Positions 1 through 12,586 of a stretch of DNA of 64,000 bases are shown in pieces (the first letter of the stretch is position 1; each line of letters opens with the position of its first letter). The DNA lies in assembly GCF_902150065.1 (NCBI RefSeq), contig NC_043983.1:6586821-6650820 (forward strand). Direction: 5' to 3'. Source of the stretch: Myripristis murdjan (taxonomy: Eukaryota > Chordata > Actinopteri > Holocentriformes > Holocentridae). Below the pieces are notes generated by a model. That model did no database searches and was not told where the DNA came from. It saw nothing but the letters and a program-made list of their open reading frames with translations. The translations under genes and the position numbers were made by a program.

Positions 1-358
1 AAAATTATTATAATTAAAATTGTTACCAAAGTTTATGTGTTGGGTACTTTATGTTTCTTTGTTGACAACCTAAATAGCCCTTTAAATAAAACATAACTCC
101 CTCCCACCCCCACTTACACATCCAGTATTCCTATTACACGACTATGGAAAAATATGCAAATCACCATAAAATCTCACTGATTAACCTAAAATTGGAAAGA
201 AATATAAATTTTTGGTGTTTTAATGGCTTTATATTATTTCTAAGTACAGATTTTTGTTATGTATAACTGATGCGTACAAAGTGTGCACAGGACATTGAAA
301 ACATATCATCATGTGAATTTCATGTTTAGTAGTAGTACCCATTACATTAGGAAAAGTC

Positions 359-654
359 GTAACACTTTACAATAATAACTTTAACAATTAACTTTAGTTA
401 ATGCCATAATAAACATTAAGTAACAGGTAATGAACATTAAGTAACAGTTAACTAATCGTTAACTAATGTGTCTAAGAATCATTTACTAATGCTGTTCATG
501 CTAAGGTATTAATTTATGTTATTTAAGGGTTTTATAGATATTATTAACATTAGTAAATGTCATAATAATCATTAAGTAACAGTTAATTAACCACTATGGC
601 ATTAACTAACGTTAACTAATGTTAATTGTTGTACTGTTATTGTAAAGTGTTACC
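359..654. mobile_element. Palindromic MITE with 9-bp target duplication
   Basis: The ends are inverted copies of GTAACACTTTACAATAA. The interior is AT-rich and built from short TTAACTAA-like words. The element is flanked on both sides by GGAAAAGTC (350-358 and 655-663), a perfect 9-bp direct repeat that marks insertion. There is no coding capacity, so it is non-autonomous. A 9-bp duplication fits Mutator-like elements, but an 8-bp hAT-type duplication with one chance base cannot be excluded. The family name is not certain. Confidence 0.8.
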
Positions 655-663
655 GGAAAAGTC

Positions 664-2093
664 ATTAAATATGAAGCAAAAAAAAAAAAAAAATATGTTA
701 ATCATTTATTTAGAGACGTTAAACACTGAGTGGGGTCAAATTGACCCCAAACATAATAGGAGGGTTAAAGTATTTTTAAAGCTGGTGCATAGTGCTCTGT
801 GATGCTCGGGGCCAGTGGATGACAGCAAGGGCAATGAAGTCATAGACTCTTCTGAGACATATTAAGTAAAATGCTAATCAATAGGCAGGAGCATTGTTTG
901 GAAATGCAGAGATTTTTTATTGCAATGGCGAAGTATTACATATATCCTTGTTTCAAGCTTGTGACCAGACAGGTGTTTGTCTGAACTCCCAACTGAGGAG
1001 AGAGACACATTCGCCTCTCCTTCCCATCAAAGGATCCTTGAATAAAGCATTCAAACCCCACTGTGCTGAAGTGGGTTGCTCAGTGGCCATCAGTAGCAGA
1101 CTGTGAGAGTGTGGTGCAGTGATGCAGAACACATGGGAATGTAACTGTGCATGTGTGAGCGTGCATGTCTAACTCAGCTTTATTTATTATCAGGAAAACG
1201 AATAAGGAGCTCTTCTCCCTCATACAAACCGTGCCATGTGGGATCGACTTTTATATTTGCTGCTTTGTAAGTCCTGTTCCTGGAGCACTGTGTGTTAAAC
1301 TTGGGATCAGAGTTAATGTGAGTTCATGCAGCAGTGTTGATGCCCAGTAATGGATGGCAGATATAGTCTTATGGACACACACACTCTCACCTTTTGTCTT
1401 TTGCATGGCTTAACTGCGACTCTGATTTTATTTCTAAAAATGTGTAAGGAGCAATGGTTATTTTTAAAGTCGGAGTTCGGTTTAGGTTAGGGTCAGGTTG
1501 TATTATGTAATGTCATGCAGTGTTGTGTAATATCTATGTAATGTCTATGTGTCCTCAAGAACGACCTAGGTCAACGTGTGTGTGCAAATCACGCTGCTTC
1601 TGAAATGCAGCATATGTGCCAGAATGAATGAGATACATATTTGTGTGGTCTTACATTGTGGCTCCAAGTGTTCAGAATATTAATATGCCAAAGATATTTA
1701 TTTGAGTCAGGTGCATGCACAAGCCCTGTTTTACTTGTAGACCTCAACTGGGTGATGACTAGCCTGTGCTGAGAGGCAGGAACAGCCACTCTCTACCTTA
1801 ATAACAGCTATGCCCTTATAATATTGTATTAATGGCAGTATGATAGGGTATTACAGCTCTTCAAGTTTTTTTTTTTTTTTTGCTTGCCTTTCCCTTTTCG
1901 TTTCCTAGTGACTGTCATCTCAAACGTATTCATTTATTTATGCTGTGCTTCCTGTGCGCAGATGAAGTTTGTCCCATTTAACGCCCCGTACCTGCCCGAG
2001 CGCGTACAGTACCGTGATTTATCGACATAGCAACAACTTGTTTTCTCCCAGCCGCGGTTCTTCAGCCTGTTTGAACTTCTTCTACTTGCGGAA
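664..2093. other. Upstream region of CTBS, no gene seen
   Basis: This is AT-rich single-copy-looking DNA with a short A tract near 680 and a T tract near 1870. No exon with both splice sites and a recognisable product was found on either strand. The last roughly 130 bases before the CTBS start are more GC-rich and probably hold its promoter and 5' UTR. No TATA box is evident. Confidence 0.5.
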
Positions 2094-5001
2094 ATGCTCT
2101 TGTTTGTCCTGGTTCTCTCAGCGACAGTGCTGGGCTGCACGACACAAGTCTGTCCTTGTGAAAGCCAGGAGCTCTGCCAACAAATCCGCGACGAGAGAGA
2201 CTTTGAGGTAGCTGGCAGAGCCGTCGAAACGCATTTTATTTTGGGGTTAGCTTGGGTGAAGCAGGTGCTAAGCGGACTAAACCCCACAGGCTTTAATGTG
2301 AAAGGCAGTGGCAGAATCAGCCGCGACACCGTAAATTCACTCAGTTGTGTCCAGCCGGTCAGTTTCAAGACGTGACTTCGTACAAACGGGAAAAGGGAAG
2401 AGAGAGGCTCCAGATCACATGAGCGACACATGACAGCCTGATAGTTTGAAGTGTTTATTAAGGAAAAAAACCGCTACTGTTTTGTCTTTAAATATGTAAA
2501 AAGTTGTGATTAGACGACATGACCAAAGACTTCTCCACATCTGATAAGGCTTTCATCCGCATACATTCAGAAAACCTGCTTTTATATGAAAATAACAGTG
2601 ATCATATCAATATACTATGATACTGACGGTGCTTATGGCAAATCAATACATTGGCTTTTAACGCCCTCTAGCGACTGTGAGGAGTAATTAATTGCACAGC
2701 CGTGGGTCTGTATGGCCACCACTGATTGTAGGAGCTGTTTTCAGGTGTTTGTGTTTGACGTGGGCGGAAAGACATGGAAGTCCTACAACTGGAGCATGGT
2801 GACCACTGTGGCAACATTTGGAAAATATGATGCCGAACTCATGTGTTATGCCCATTCCAAAGGGGCTCGGGTCGTCCTCAAAGGTAGGGTAAATCCCTCT
2901 CAGTCACCTGTATACGAATGGATTTCTCTGAGTAAAATCATTGTTGAATGAATTAAATGTGGTGTAGGGATTGTTTCACACCTCCCGCCTTCATTTGTCG
3001 CACCAGCTCTTCATCCTTCATCGGCTCATGTACATATTGTAATCTTCATGTTCATCTCTCTCTCACATTGTTGCTGCAACAAGGTGACGTCCCCCTCTCT
3101 GATATTGTGGACCAAGACAATAGGACAACATGGATAACAGAGAAAGTTAGCCTGGCCAAGAGTCAGTTTATGGATGGAATCAACATTGACATCGAACAGG
3201 CGGTGGAGGCGGACTCCCCACAGTACCATGCACTGACAGCCCTGGTCAGAGAGACCACTGAAGCCTTCCACAGGGAGATCCCAGGGTCCCAGGTGAAGAC
3301 AGTGGTTTAATAATGCTGTTATCTCTGTAACGGCTGTAGGAATATGTGATCCAGTTGTAGTACTTAGAGGGAAGAGATCATAGGGTTCTGTATAAAACTG
3401 AGCCAGTTATGAATTCTCCTCAGGGTTAGTGTTCATATGGATTTCCCTGGGTTCTTCCCACATGCCAAAGATGTGCAAGACCGATTTTGTCCCGTGATGG
3501 ATTGGGGTGTGGTGTCGCCCTGCCCCTCACTCTGTATATGCTGGGATAGGCTTTAGCTCCATGCAACTCTAAATAGAAGTATACAGTGTAAACAGTGACT
3601 GAGTGATTTGCTGTGAGGCCCCTTAAACTTGTCTGTGCTTTTTGGTCTCAGCATTTTATATGAGCCGTTTCACTGATATTTACCATATCCTGATCCCTAC
3701 AGGTCTCATTTGATGTTGCCTGGTCACCAAACTGCATAGACAAGCGTTGTTATAATTATGTCGCCATTGCTGAGTCCTGCGACCTGCTGTTTGTGATGTC
3801 CTATGACGAGCAGAGTCAGATTATGGGGGATTGTATTGCAATGGCGAATGCCCCTGTCGCTCAAACACTGAATGGTTTGTAGTCAAATTGTGTGTTAATC
3901 AATCTGTTTGCTGAAGTCAAAGCAAATCCACTTTTTAATGCACAATTACAAATGACCACTTTGCCAAATGATTGTTATTAATTTGATAACGCCACATGAG
4001 TCCGTTGTATTTGCTGTAGGTTATTTGCAATATCTGGAACTGAAGATCGAACCAAGGAAGCTGGTAATGGGAGTACCGTGGTATGGTTATGATTATCCAT
4101 GCCTCAACCTATCTCAGGTAAGTGTTTATTTACCAGCTACATATAGATGAAAGAAAAATCATGAGAAAAAAATGATAGATTTCAGTGATGTAGTCACAGT
4201 ACACTTACTGAAGACTCAACCTAAATCACTAAAATCAGTTACCTTCTTCCCAGTCAATCTTATTGTATCATGTTGTGATACATAGATACCTTTTTTCTTT
4301 GATGCTTTTTTCTCCATTTCCTATTTCTAGCCATAATTCATAATAATTATAAAGATACTTGCATATTTTTGGACACCCCAGGAATTAAACTACACACCAC
4401 AGTTATTACTCATACCTGTTCCTATTATAGTTAATTTACTGCTGCTCAGATTGCCATTATGTTTTCTCTCATCCCAGGAGGGTGTATGTTCTATACCCAA
4501 AGTGCCTTTCCGTGGAGCCCCATGCAGCGATGCAGCAGGTAAACAGAAACCGTACAGCTGGATCATGAAGAAGGTCAACGACTCAATGTCTGGCAGGATC
4601 TGGGACGAACAGCAGCAAGCTCCCTACTTCAACTACAAGGTCTGTAAGGTTTATTCTAAAGCGTAGTGTGAGCATAGTGTAAATTCCCATACAAAATGAA
4701 TTCCCCGATCCAGAAAGACAAAGAAAAATCCTCTGGCTGATTTTCAAGGCTCCATAGGCCGGCAGAGGGTGTTGCTGTCAGTTCACATTTTGTTGTATCT
4801 TCTCTCCACCAGGACCAGACGGGACAGATTCATCAGGTGTGGTACGATGACCCAGACAGTATTTGTGCCAAGGCGGGCTTGGTGAAGTCTAAAGGTTTGA
4901 GGGGCATCGGCATGTGGAATGGCAACATCTTGGACTACAGCGATGACCCAGTTGCGCAGCAGCAGACCGCAATGATGTGGAATGCCCTCGTAGGATGTTA
5001 G
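2094..5001 (+). CDS. ctbs: Di-N-acetylchitobiase, lysosomal GH18 glycosidase
   Basis: CTBS splits the reducing-end N-acetylglucosamine from the chitobiose core of asparagine-linked sugars during lysosomal glycoprotein breakdown. Seven exons join in frame: 2094-2207, 2745-2883, 3084-3292, 3703-3874, 4020-4117, 4478-4639 and 4813-5001, giving 360 residues against about 385 in human. Residues 1-15 form a hydrophobic signal peptide and are followed by a Cys-rich start (CPCES). The GH18 active-site motif DGINIDIEQ is intact at residues 115-123, with Glu122 as the expected proton donor. Later family blocks are present: SYDEQSQ, GVPWYGYDYPC and the final GIGMWNGN. All introns are GT-AG. It is convergent with SPATA1, as in mammals. 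The start is the first ATG that gives the signal peptide. I see no damage, so it is probably functional. Confidence 0.95.
3425..3610 (+). repeat. V-SINE/L2-like SINE remnant in CTBS intron 3
   Basis: The words GTGATGGATTGG and ATGCTGGGATAGGCTTTAGC, in this order and spacing, resemble the conserved central domain shared by V-SINEs and L2-type tails in fish. Both ends are decayed and no target duplication is visible. The family is assigned from memory of the consensus, so the exact subfamily is open. Confidence 0.55.
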
Positions 5002-5423
5002 CCAGGATACCCTTGCACTGCCGGAGACATTTACGCCATCCCTGAACCCACCTCCATGTGTAACTAAGTCAATATAACCTTTTGTAACAGCAGGAGGGCC
5101 TGTGATGGGACTTCCCTCCGAGTTCAGGGATGCATACTTGCACTTCAGCGTTTATTGTGGCTTTTATTGCTCTCTTTGATTGCAGCTGCTAAGTTTCAGA
5201 CATTCCACTGGGCTGTGCTTCTTAGACAACATCAATCATTCTGGTAAGTGTTATGTACACAGACCCAGTATTTTTGATTGACCAGCAAGTGTTCAGTGTC
5301 TCGCTCATTCTGATCCATGCACTTTGATATTCTTCATAAATAAAAATTCTGATAAATCTGCCAGAACCATCAAAATAATTGTTTGTTGTGACTTTTCCCA
5401 ATTCACAGGTGATGGTGTTCTTT

Positions 5424-5429
5424 AATAAA
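5424..5429 (+). promoter_or_regulatory. CTBS polyadenylation signal
   Basis: AATAAA lies 423 bases after the CTBS stop, in a segment followed by mixed AT sequence. Another AATAAA-like hexamer lies slightly upstream, within the run near 5337-5343. SPATA1 ends only about 300 bases farther on the opposite strand, so the two 3' ends are close and may overlap. Confidence 0.55.
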
Positions 5430-5730
5430 CATAACATGCATGGTATTTATCATTAACACACACAAAACATCAGCCAGAAGTGTCAACAGTGCTTACAGAT
5501 CAGATAAGATCAAACAGCACTTGAAATGAAGAACTACAAAATGTGGAAAAAATTACAAAGTCAGGTACAAAACATTAAAACAGAACTGGCTGCTGCATGA
5601 AATACACCCATATCCACTTAGGCTAAACAATGGCCTCGGGTTTATGGATATTTCAGTCACTTTTGAATACCTGAGACATTTGGCATGACATCAAATGTGT
5701 TTGTCTCAAGAAAGGAAAGCTTGAACTGAA

Positions 5731-8700
5731 TTAGATGCCGGTACGTTGACCTTGTGATCTGTCCTGTGTGGTGTTTCTGAAGCCCAGCGGGGCCTTGGGT
5801 CCAGGGTGAGATAATTGGCTTCTCTTCTGGGCCAGCTCAGCCTTCAAGGCCCTCAGCTCGGTGGCAGCCTGTTTCCTCAGCTACAGACCATCCATGAGAA
5901 AAGAACAGGTTATATGTTTATATTATATGAATATGAAAATGATGTGTTTCCTTTTCTTAGTAACCAAGAAACCTGTCAGTTGTTCTCAGCTCATCCTTGT
6001 GTCTAGCTTGGAAGTACACATCTTTTCAAAGCATCAACTTGTTGCCAAGGCTCTTTGAATGCTTTTGCTCAAATGTATCATTCAAAAATACAATCAAAAT
6101 GGAAAAAGAGCCTAAATGTGACACATTAATCTTCAAATAAAAGACTTAAAGAGGTCGATACATATCTCTCTTTGTCTCTCTTTGGAGGTGATGACATTTT
6201 TCTTCTTGCAAAGCTGTTGATGCTGCTAAAGCCAGACCTAGGTTAGTACCACTGCTTGATCATGATTGATTTTAAAACAATGTATTGTGCTGCTTTCAAG
6301 CAATATAAAAGGACACAAATGGCTTACTCCGTCTTTACAAAGTTGTCTCTTGAACAATTAGTTTCCCACTATTTTGAGACATTTATTTGTGAAATATTCC
6401 ATTGCACATTATTAAAAAAAGAATACCTTTATCTCTGTGACAAGTTTCATCTTGGCATCTTCCACTTTCCTCTTCAGATTGTCAATCTCATGACTCTCTG
6501 TCATGATCTGAATGATGAGCTCATTCTGAAATAAATGACAGTAGTCCTTCAAGGGCTCTCATTGCAGTCAATGTCATGATCTTTTCTAATTTAATCATAA
6601 GTTAATAATTGTGTAATATCAGATTTGGTTGCTCGTAGATGTAGATACCTTAAAGGAATAAAAGCCGACTGACTACACATAGAAACAAGAAAGCTTATAG
6701 CACCTTAGTGGAAGATCTCCCTTGCCGTCTTGGCTTGCCTCTGCTATCCCTGGCCTGCAGCTGGTGTAAGAGTTTATTGTAAAATGTCTCCAGCTCCTGC
6801 CGCAGGTTCCTCAGGGTGTCCTCCAGTGGTGCTGTGGCCTTCTTGGTCTCAAAGTATTTCTTTTTCCAACTGTCACGTGCTTCAAGGGGAAGAAAAGAGC
6901 GATAGCAGAATCAAATTTTGCGAGACAATTTTAAAACTTTTTCAGAGCTGAAGGCATGAGAACATTTAAAGCTGTGAAGGGTTCCCTGAAGAAACCCATG
7001 CTGTTGCTGTCTGGTGGAAAACCTCCAAAACATCAACTTCTCGAGGGCTAGAAATAGACTCAGCCTTGTTTACAGCTTGACCACCATGCATTTCGAGGGT
7101 TGAACGGGTTTTATAAACACAAGGATGGTAGGAGACCATCTACATAGCCGTTCTTCAGTTGAAGTGAAAAGATAAATGTGATCAAAATTTCAGATTTTTC
7201 TTAAGATAGCATGCATATTAGATGTTTGTGGGAGTTCTATCAGGAACCCTTAATGAAGGAAACTTGTCAGGTTCACTGAAACACTGAAAAACCTTTCAAG
7301 CTTCCTTGACAACCCTTTCTGATTTTGCACCCACCTTGGTTCCTGCGGTGCCTGTTTTGGGCCAACAAGTCTTTCCCCTTTCTCAGCAACTCCTGCCGTG
7401 TCCATTCAAGCTGCTTTCTCTCCTCCCTCACCAGCTTGATTTCCTCTATTAATTCATCTCCTTAGAGAGAAAAAAAAAACATGTCAGTTACATTCAAGGA
7501 GGGCAATCTGTGTTAATCCTGAAGATGTTGCCGTGGTGCTAACCTACTATTTGTCTGAAAGGCTGGAGAGGCAGCAGTTTTATGGGTGGCCAGGGCCAAG
7601 TCAGAGGCAGGGGGTGAAGACGTGTACTGAACAGGCAGAGATGAGACGACCGGAGGCTCCGTTACCTTGAAAAAGCAACACACAAGACAGCATTCAAGTC
7701 TTCGCCTTCATAGATTTTCACAGATCGGATTGGATTCGAACTCTTTGTTCGTTGCAAAGACCTCACACCCTGAACCAGCCCACCTGCTGGCACAGGAATT
7801 TGGAGTAGTCACAAAACCCAACACTTAACAAGAGGCTGTTTCCTTCCTGCTTGTTAAAAATACCCTATATAAAACTTAATTGGGGTATCCAGAACAACCT
7901 GTCTTGGAATTTTACTCTCAAGAGAGGCTACAGCAGATTTATTTGAGATACATTTCAATGGTTTGGTCACACCAGGAATAGTAATGTGTAATGACATACA
8001 TTACCTTAGTTTGGGGTTTATTCCCGATGGACGTCAGTGCCTGTGTATCTTTGGCTTTCCTGAGCCTGCAGGTAGACACTATTAGTAGTTGCAGTAGTGA
8101 GAGTAGTGCTAAATTGACTGAGGACATGCAGGTGTGCTGTAGCTGTGCAGTACCTGTCCTGAGTGAGGGAGTCACTGTCCTCCACTGACTCTGCTACTCC
8201 TGAATCTCTGGCTGCTCTTCTTTGCCTGAGGCACTGTTTCTTCTTACCACCAGTTTCGCCTTTCACTGGAAACTTCTTCACCTGAGCTGAACCAACTTCA
8301 CACAGTTCTACATGTGCAGCAGCTACGGGGTTAAATTCCACAACATGATTGAAATAATAAACCATTGCGTTACTATCGCTTTGCTAACAATTGGTAACAT
8401 TTTAGACAATGTGTTCAGCAAGAACTTATTCTCCAAAATGGATGTACACCAGTTTGAACTTTCAGTTGTTAATAATCGCAAAGAAATTTCAGCCTAAAGT
8501 GTAAGTTTGCACCCAAAGCAGTCACAGTCAGCATGTTTTTAGATCTGCTGCTTGTAGATCAACTGCTTAACCCTATAAAGCCTGAACTCTGAAAGAATTG
8601 GCAGAAAATTCCAATTTTTTGAAACTGAACCCTTTATTTAGTCCTATAACAAAATATATTAAAAAATCAAAAATATGTTATTACACGACCTTTCTGGTGT

Positions 8701-10939
8701 ATAATATATGATATGTACTTGAAGTGCCAATGGTATGGTCCAGGGTGAACAGGGGAAGTGTTCAAAGGTATACAACAGTATTTTGGTCAAGTACTGATTA
8801 AACTGAAAATGAAAAATGGAATTGAAAATGTGTATCATATATGATACAAATGGCTTTATAGGGTTAATGAGGATAAATACACTTTTTGAGTTTTAGCAGG
8901 TGGTTTTTTCATCACATTGCCACCTGCTTATTCAGTGGCTGTGGTGGCATCATCCTCTGTCTAGATGCCCTTTCAAAGTGGACAGCTGAAGTGAAAAGTA
9001 TGGGCTCGTGCTTTGGGACAAAATGTTTCATATTGTATCTGTAATTTTTTACCTTTAGTCTGTGAAAGAGGCTGTGGTACCCTCTGATTCCGGGGCCTCC
9101 ATGGGCAAGGCTGCTCCTCTATCCAGTCAGGCTTGTGGGGGGACAGGGCCTCCTCTTCATTCTCTCCCTCTGCCTCTGTGGAGCTGTAGCTGTCCTCCTC
9201 ATCTTCCTCCCCCTCCTCCTCCTCCTCCTCTTCCTCGTCCAGGCTGGGGGTAAGTGGCGGCTGCTGGGAACACTGGGGGATGAGGGGGAATTTAACAGGC
9301 TCCTTTGTCCCTGTTGGCAGGCTGCATGTCTTAGGAGGGTAATAGGTCTGGTGGTCTGGGGAGCTGCTGCAGGTCTCTGGGCTGAGAGACTGGGAACAAA
9401 CACTGCTGTCGCTCTCCGCCATGGGCAGCACGTAGAGCTCCGGCTGGGCGGCCTGCCAGGAGATGGCAGGGACACGTGACTGGGGCTGAAGTGGCTCATG
9501 ACAAGTGGATCAGGTGGGTGGGATGACAGCTTTATTGAAGCTAAACAATATAACAACATCATATATAATCCACTGGCTGATATGCAGACAAACAACTGGC
9601 ATTAGGGCTGTCGATATTTTTCAATACTTGAAAAAAAGTTGCAAGAAACTTCTATCAGTCTGATTCTGCTTTACATGGTGGACTGAATGATTTTACAAAA
9701 AACTGGTCAATCTAATATGACTTAGGAATACAAAAAAGAACAGTGGATTTTACATACATAAGGCGGAGCAAATGTTTTCACTTTCAGATCGTTCTCCTGT
9801 TTGCTTTTGACCTGAAATATGAAGAAAAAAAAATCTGACCCAGAATACATGACAGTTAGGACTGCTGTCTGTCTCTCTCTCTCACACAGAAGTGCACATG
9901 CTTTACAGCCCTGACAATCAAACTGTCAGCATTGTTTCTCACTGTTTGCCTGGTGAAACACAACCAGCTAGAAAACTGCAGCACCAAACAGCCAGCTGTA
10001 CTCACCAGTGCCAAGCTGCGACCCACGCATTTCAGGAAGGAGAACTTGTCCAAGCTCCTCTCTGTCCCAAGAAGAATGCCAAGCTCGCCTCTCAGAGTTT
10101 TTAGTGTAATATCAGGATAGACTCTACAAATCAATCATTAAAAATCAGATTTTAGAGATTTTTCATAAGGTGAGACCAACATATAGATATGAGTGTCTAT
10201 AGACAAATGTAAATATGAATATGTAGTGTGTGCATGTATGAAGCTTCCAGGAACAGGAATTTGAACAGGAATTGAACAGGAATTTGTGTCTAAATGTTGT
10301 TTCAGATGCTTTCCACCCTGCTACAAATATAATTCTCTGTATAAATAGTTTTGCATTTAGCATAAAATTGGCCAAATTTAAAATGACTAAAAATTGGATG
10401 TTCGATATCACCATGACATATTGGTTTATCTAATAATTTTGTTAAAATCCAAATCCAAACACTATTATGCGTTCACCACTGCCACACTGCTGAGGTGTGT
10501 ATGTGTAAAAGAGGTTTTGTCCTTACGTCAGTTTACAGTGGAACAGTGTAGACAGGACTGTATATGTGAAACTACATGAAATGCATTCGTATTTCTGGAA
10601 GCGTGTAAATGTAACACACTCTGTTATTTTTATTCTCTCCCACTCCTCTGGTTTTGATATCCTAGTTAAATCAGCAGTAAACTCTTATGTAATCTTACCT
10701 GATAAAGCCAGCCGATATGAAGCTGTCTGTGGCTTCAGCAGGAACTTTATTGAGCTTTATATTCCACTGGTCATCTGGCACATACAGCACATGGAGCTCC
10801 ACAAACTAAACAACATGTGTATCAAATAAAGCCATTGATATTTTTTTCTTTTATGATAGATGATAAATGGTGTCAGTACCTTGCTGCTTGTTGGTCGTCT
10901 TTCCTCAGGATATCTCATGGAGTCACAGGACAGATCCAT
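5731..10939 (-). CDS. spata1: Spermatogenesis-associated protein 1
   Basis: Twelve exons read in frame from 10939 leftward: 10939-10880, 10805-10699, 10123-10006, 9811-9758, 9452-9053, 8286-8154, 8065-8005, 7665-7548, 7460-7335, 6879-6704, 6525-6427 and 5880-5731, for 533 residues (human about 459). The N-terminal block VELHVLYVP and the block SLDKFSFLKCVGRSLAL match the conserved SPATA1 head. Exon 5 carries a run of acidic residues (SLDEEEEEEEEGEEDEED), which helps explain the extra length. Residues from about 350 onward are highly charged coiled coil ending with LRALKAELAQK, as in the mammalian protein. Two junctions needed choices to keep frame: the acceptor at 8286 rather than 8281, and the donor GTAGGT at 7547. 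The molecular role is poorly known; the mammalian gene is testis-enriched. An earlier in-frame Met (10937-10939) was used; Met8 is an alternative start. Confidence 0.9.
8571..8863. mobile_element. piggyBac-like MITE in a SPATA1 intron
   Basis: Perfect terminal inverted repeats CCCTATAAAGCC and GGCTTTATAGGG are bounded on each side by TTAA (8567-8570 and 8864-8867). TTAA duplication plus a CCC start is the piggyBac signature. At 293 bp with no coding frame it is non-autonomous. It lies between SPATA1 exons 5 and 6 and does not touch their splice sites. Confidence 0.82.
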
Positions 10940-11850
10940 TATGATTCCACTCAGTCTGAGAGAAGAGCCATCCCATTAATGAGCAGTGAGCCGAGAGCTG
11001 CTGGGATTGCCCGGAGAAGGAGTGCACTGCTAAGAAACAGTCCCATGTCATCAAACACAGTCGGCAGGAGGAGCTTCTTTTAGACGAGTGCCAGCCTCGG
11101 TTGCTCTGTTGATGGTCACAACCACTGACAGTGTGTGTAGCGCTGTTCCATGCTGTGTGACCACCAGGGACCAGTTGTTCAAAACATTTCATCTGGATAA
11201 AAGTGATGTAGATTTGGGAATCCCATTTTTTGCCATCCAGGATCACATAACCCGTCTTATTTTTATATCAGTTTTTCTAAGCAACGTTTCCTTGGATTAC
11301 TCTGATCCAGATAGACTTTTCAGGATGACCAAATCCAGATAAAAACTGCTCGAAATGGGATTAAATATTACAATATAAGCTATAAGAAGAATAACAGGTA
11401 GAACAGCATGGGGTTACTTTACATTTTTATTTGAAAAGACAGAAAATAAAACATTTTCAAAAAATGAAAAAATCTTTTTTCATCATTTTCTTTTTAAGTC
11501 ATCTGACCGACAAAAAGACAAAAAAGAAAAACAAATATGCTAGACATTATTCACAAATTTGTTTATAACTTGTATATGTATTTTAAATAATAAAAAATGA
11601 TAAATGTCCAAGTAAGTATAAATCATCACTGGAGGGGGGCTTTAAATTCTGATAGGTCTGCGGTTGTTTTCATTTTCACTTGTGATTGTGTGGTGACACT
11701 GCTATTATTCAGGCATTCACAAGGCCTGAATGTCACTTGATGAAACTCAAACCCAACTTTTTATGCACATTTTTTACTATAATATTGTATAGTATAATAA
11801 TGTAAGTGTGTTTGGTTGTAATTTCTCAGTCGTGTGTCTGTGTGTTTCAG
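10940..11850. other. SPATA1 upstream region
   Basis: This should contain the SPATA1 promoter and 5' UTR on the minus strand. The sequence around 10960-11100 is moderately GC-rich; the rest is AT-rich. No CpG island, tRNA or exon with a recognisable product was seen. Confidence 0.4.
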
Positions 11851-11956
11851 AGTGTAATGGAGGGAAGTGAAGCTGGCCTTCCCCAGCTCCCCCTGCCTTG
11901 CATCAACAGCTCCGCCACACGGGTATACTTTGGCCACGAACGGCGTCTTGCAGAAG
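11851..11956 (+). CDS. Isolated exon-like block, unidentified
   Basis: The 106 bases sit between a good acceptor (TGTGTGTTTCAG) and a good donor (GTAACA) and are open in one frame with an ATG near the start. The peptide begins MEGSEAGLPQLPLP and ends with FGHERRLAE. I do not recognise it and no partner exon was found downstream. Base composition is clearly richer in GC than the AT-rich flanks, which is why it stands out. It could be a first coding exon of a small plus-strand gene, a relic, or chance. The opposite strand is also open here but lacks comparable splice sites. Confidence 0.25.
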
Positions 11957-12411
11957 GTAACAAACACACTCTTACCTGAGTCATTTTCAGTGACTAGAGG
12001 ATTCAGTGTGTACTCAAAGAGACTTCAATAGGACAACTAGGATACTGAGTCACCTGATGGTGCAAGGTCAACTGCAGTCTTGGCAGAGATCTTGTACACT
12101 TGAGAACGCTACACACTGCATGGAAGTGCAGTCATTCCAATTACATGGAGACATAATTAAAATTAAAAGAGAGCCACCTTCGTGATACAGGAAAGCCTGG
12201 CTTTAGACTCAACATACCTCGTTAACCCACTAAACCTGCTTCGTAGTAGAACTAAATAAATACATCACATGGCTTTGCTCGACAGGGGAAATCTGCCTCC
12301 AAAAAGATATGGCATGCGTGGTCACCCTCGACGCAAGCAGAAAACTACTATCATCTTGCTTCTTTAATTGTATATGTTTGTTTGTTTGTTGATTAGAGGG
12401 GATGAACTCAC

Positions 12412-12465
12412 CTGCTGCAGCACCTCAGCCTGCTTGGGGCTGAGGTCGCCAACCCTTCCGCTCAT
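12412..12465 (-). pseudogene. Orphan first coding exon of a SEC14-like gene
   Basis: The minus strand reads MSGRVGDLSPKQAEVLQQ followed directly by a perfect GTGAGT donor. This is the invariant N-terminus of the SEC14L2/3/4 family (tocopherol- and phosphoinositide-binding CRAL-TRIO proteins), whose first coding exon ends at about this point. The expected second exon (a conserved block with LPALPNPDDYFLLRWLRAR) is not found between here and SPATA1, nor in the rest of the window. A GC-rich upstream segment (12466-12690) resembles a genuine promoter and 5' UTR. It may be a fragment of a partial gene duplication, or the first exon of a gene whose remaining exons lie beyond position 1, across SPATA1 and CTBS. 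The first option seems simpler. Confidence 0.65.
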
Positions 12466-12586
12466 GGTCGCTTGTCAGACGCGGAGGGGAAAAGCCTCCA
12501 GAGCGAGCCGCGCCGCCGCAGAGCACAGAGCCTTCGTCCCCGGACAGAGCACCGTACCAGGCGGACTGCTGGGTTTCATGCGTCCC

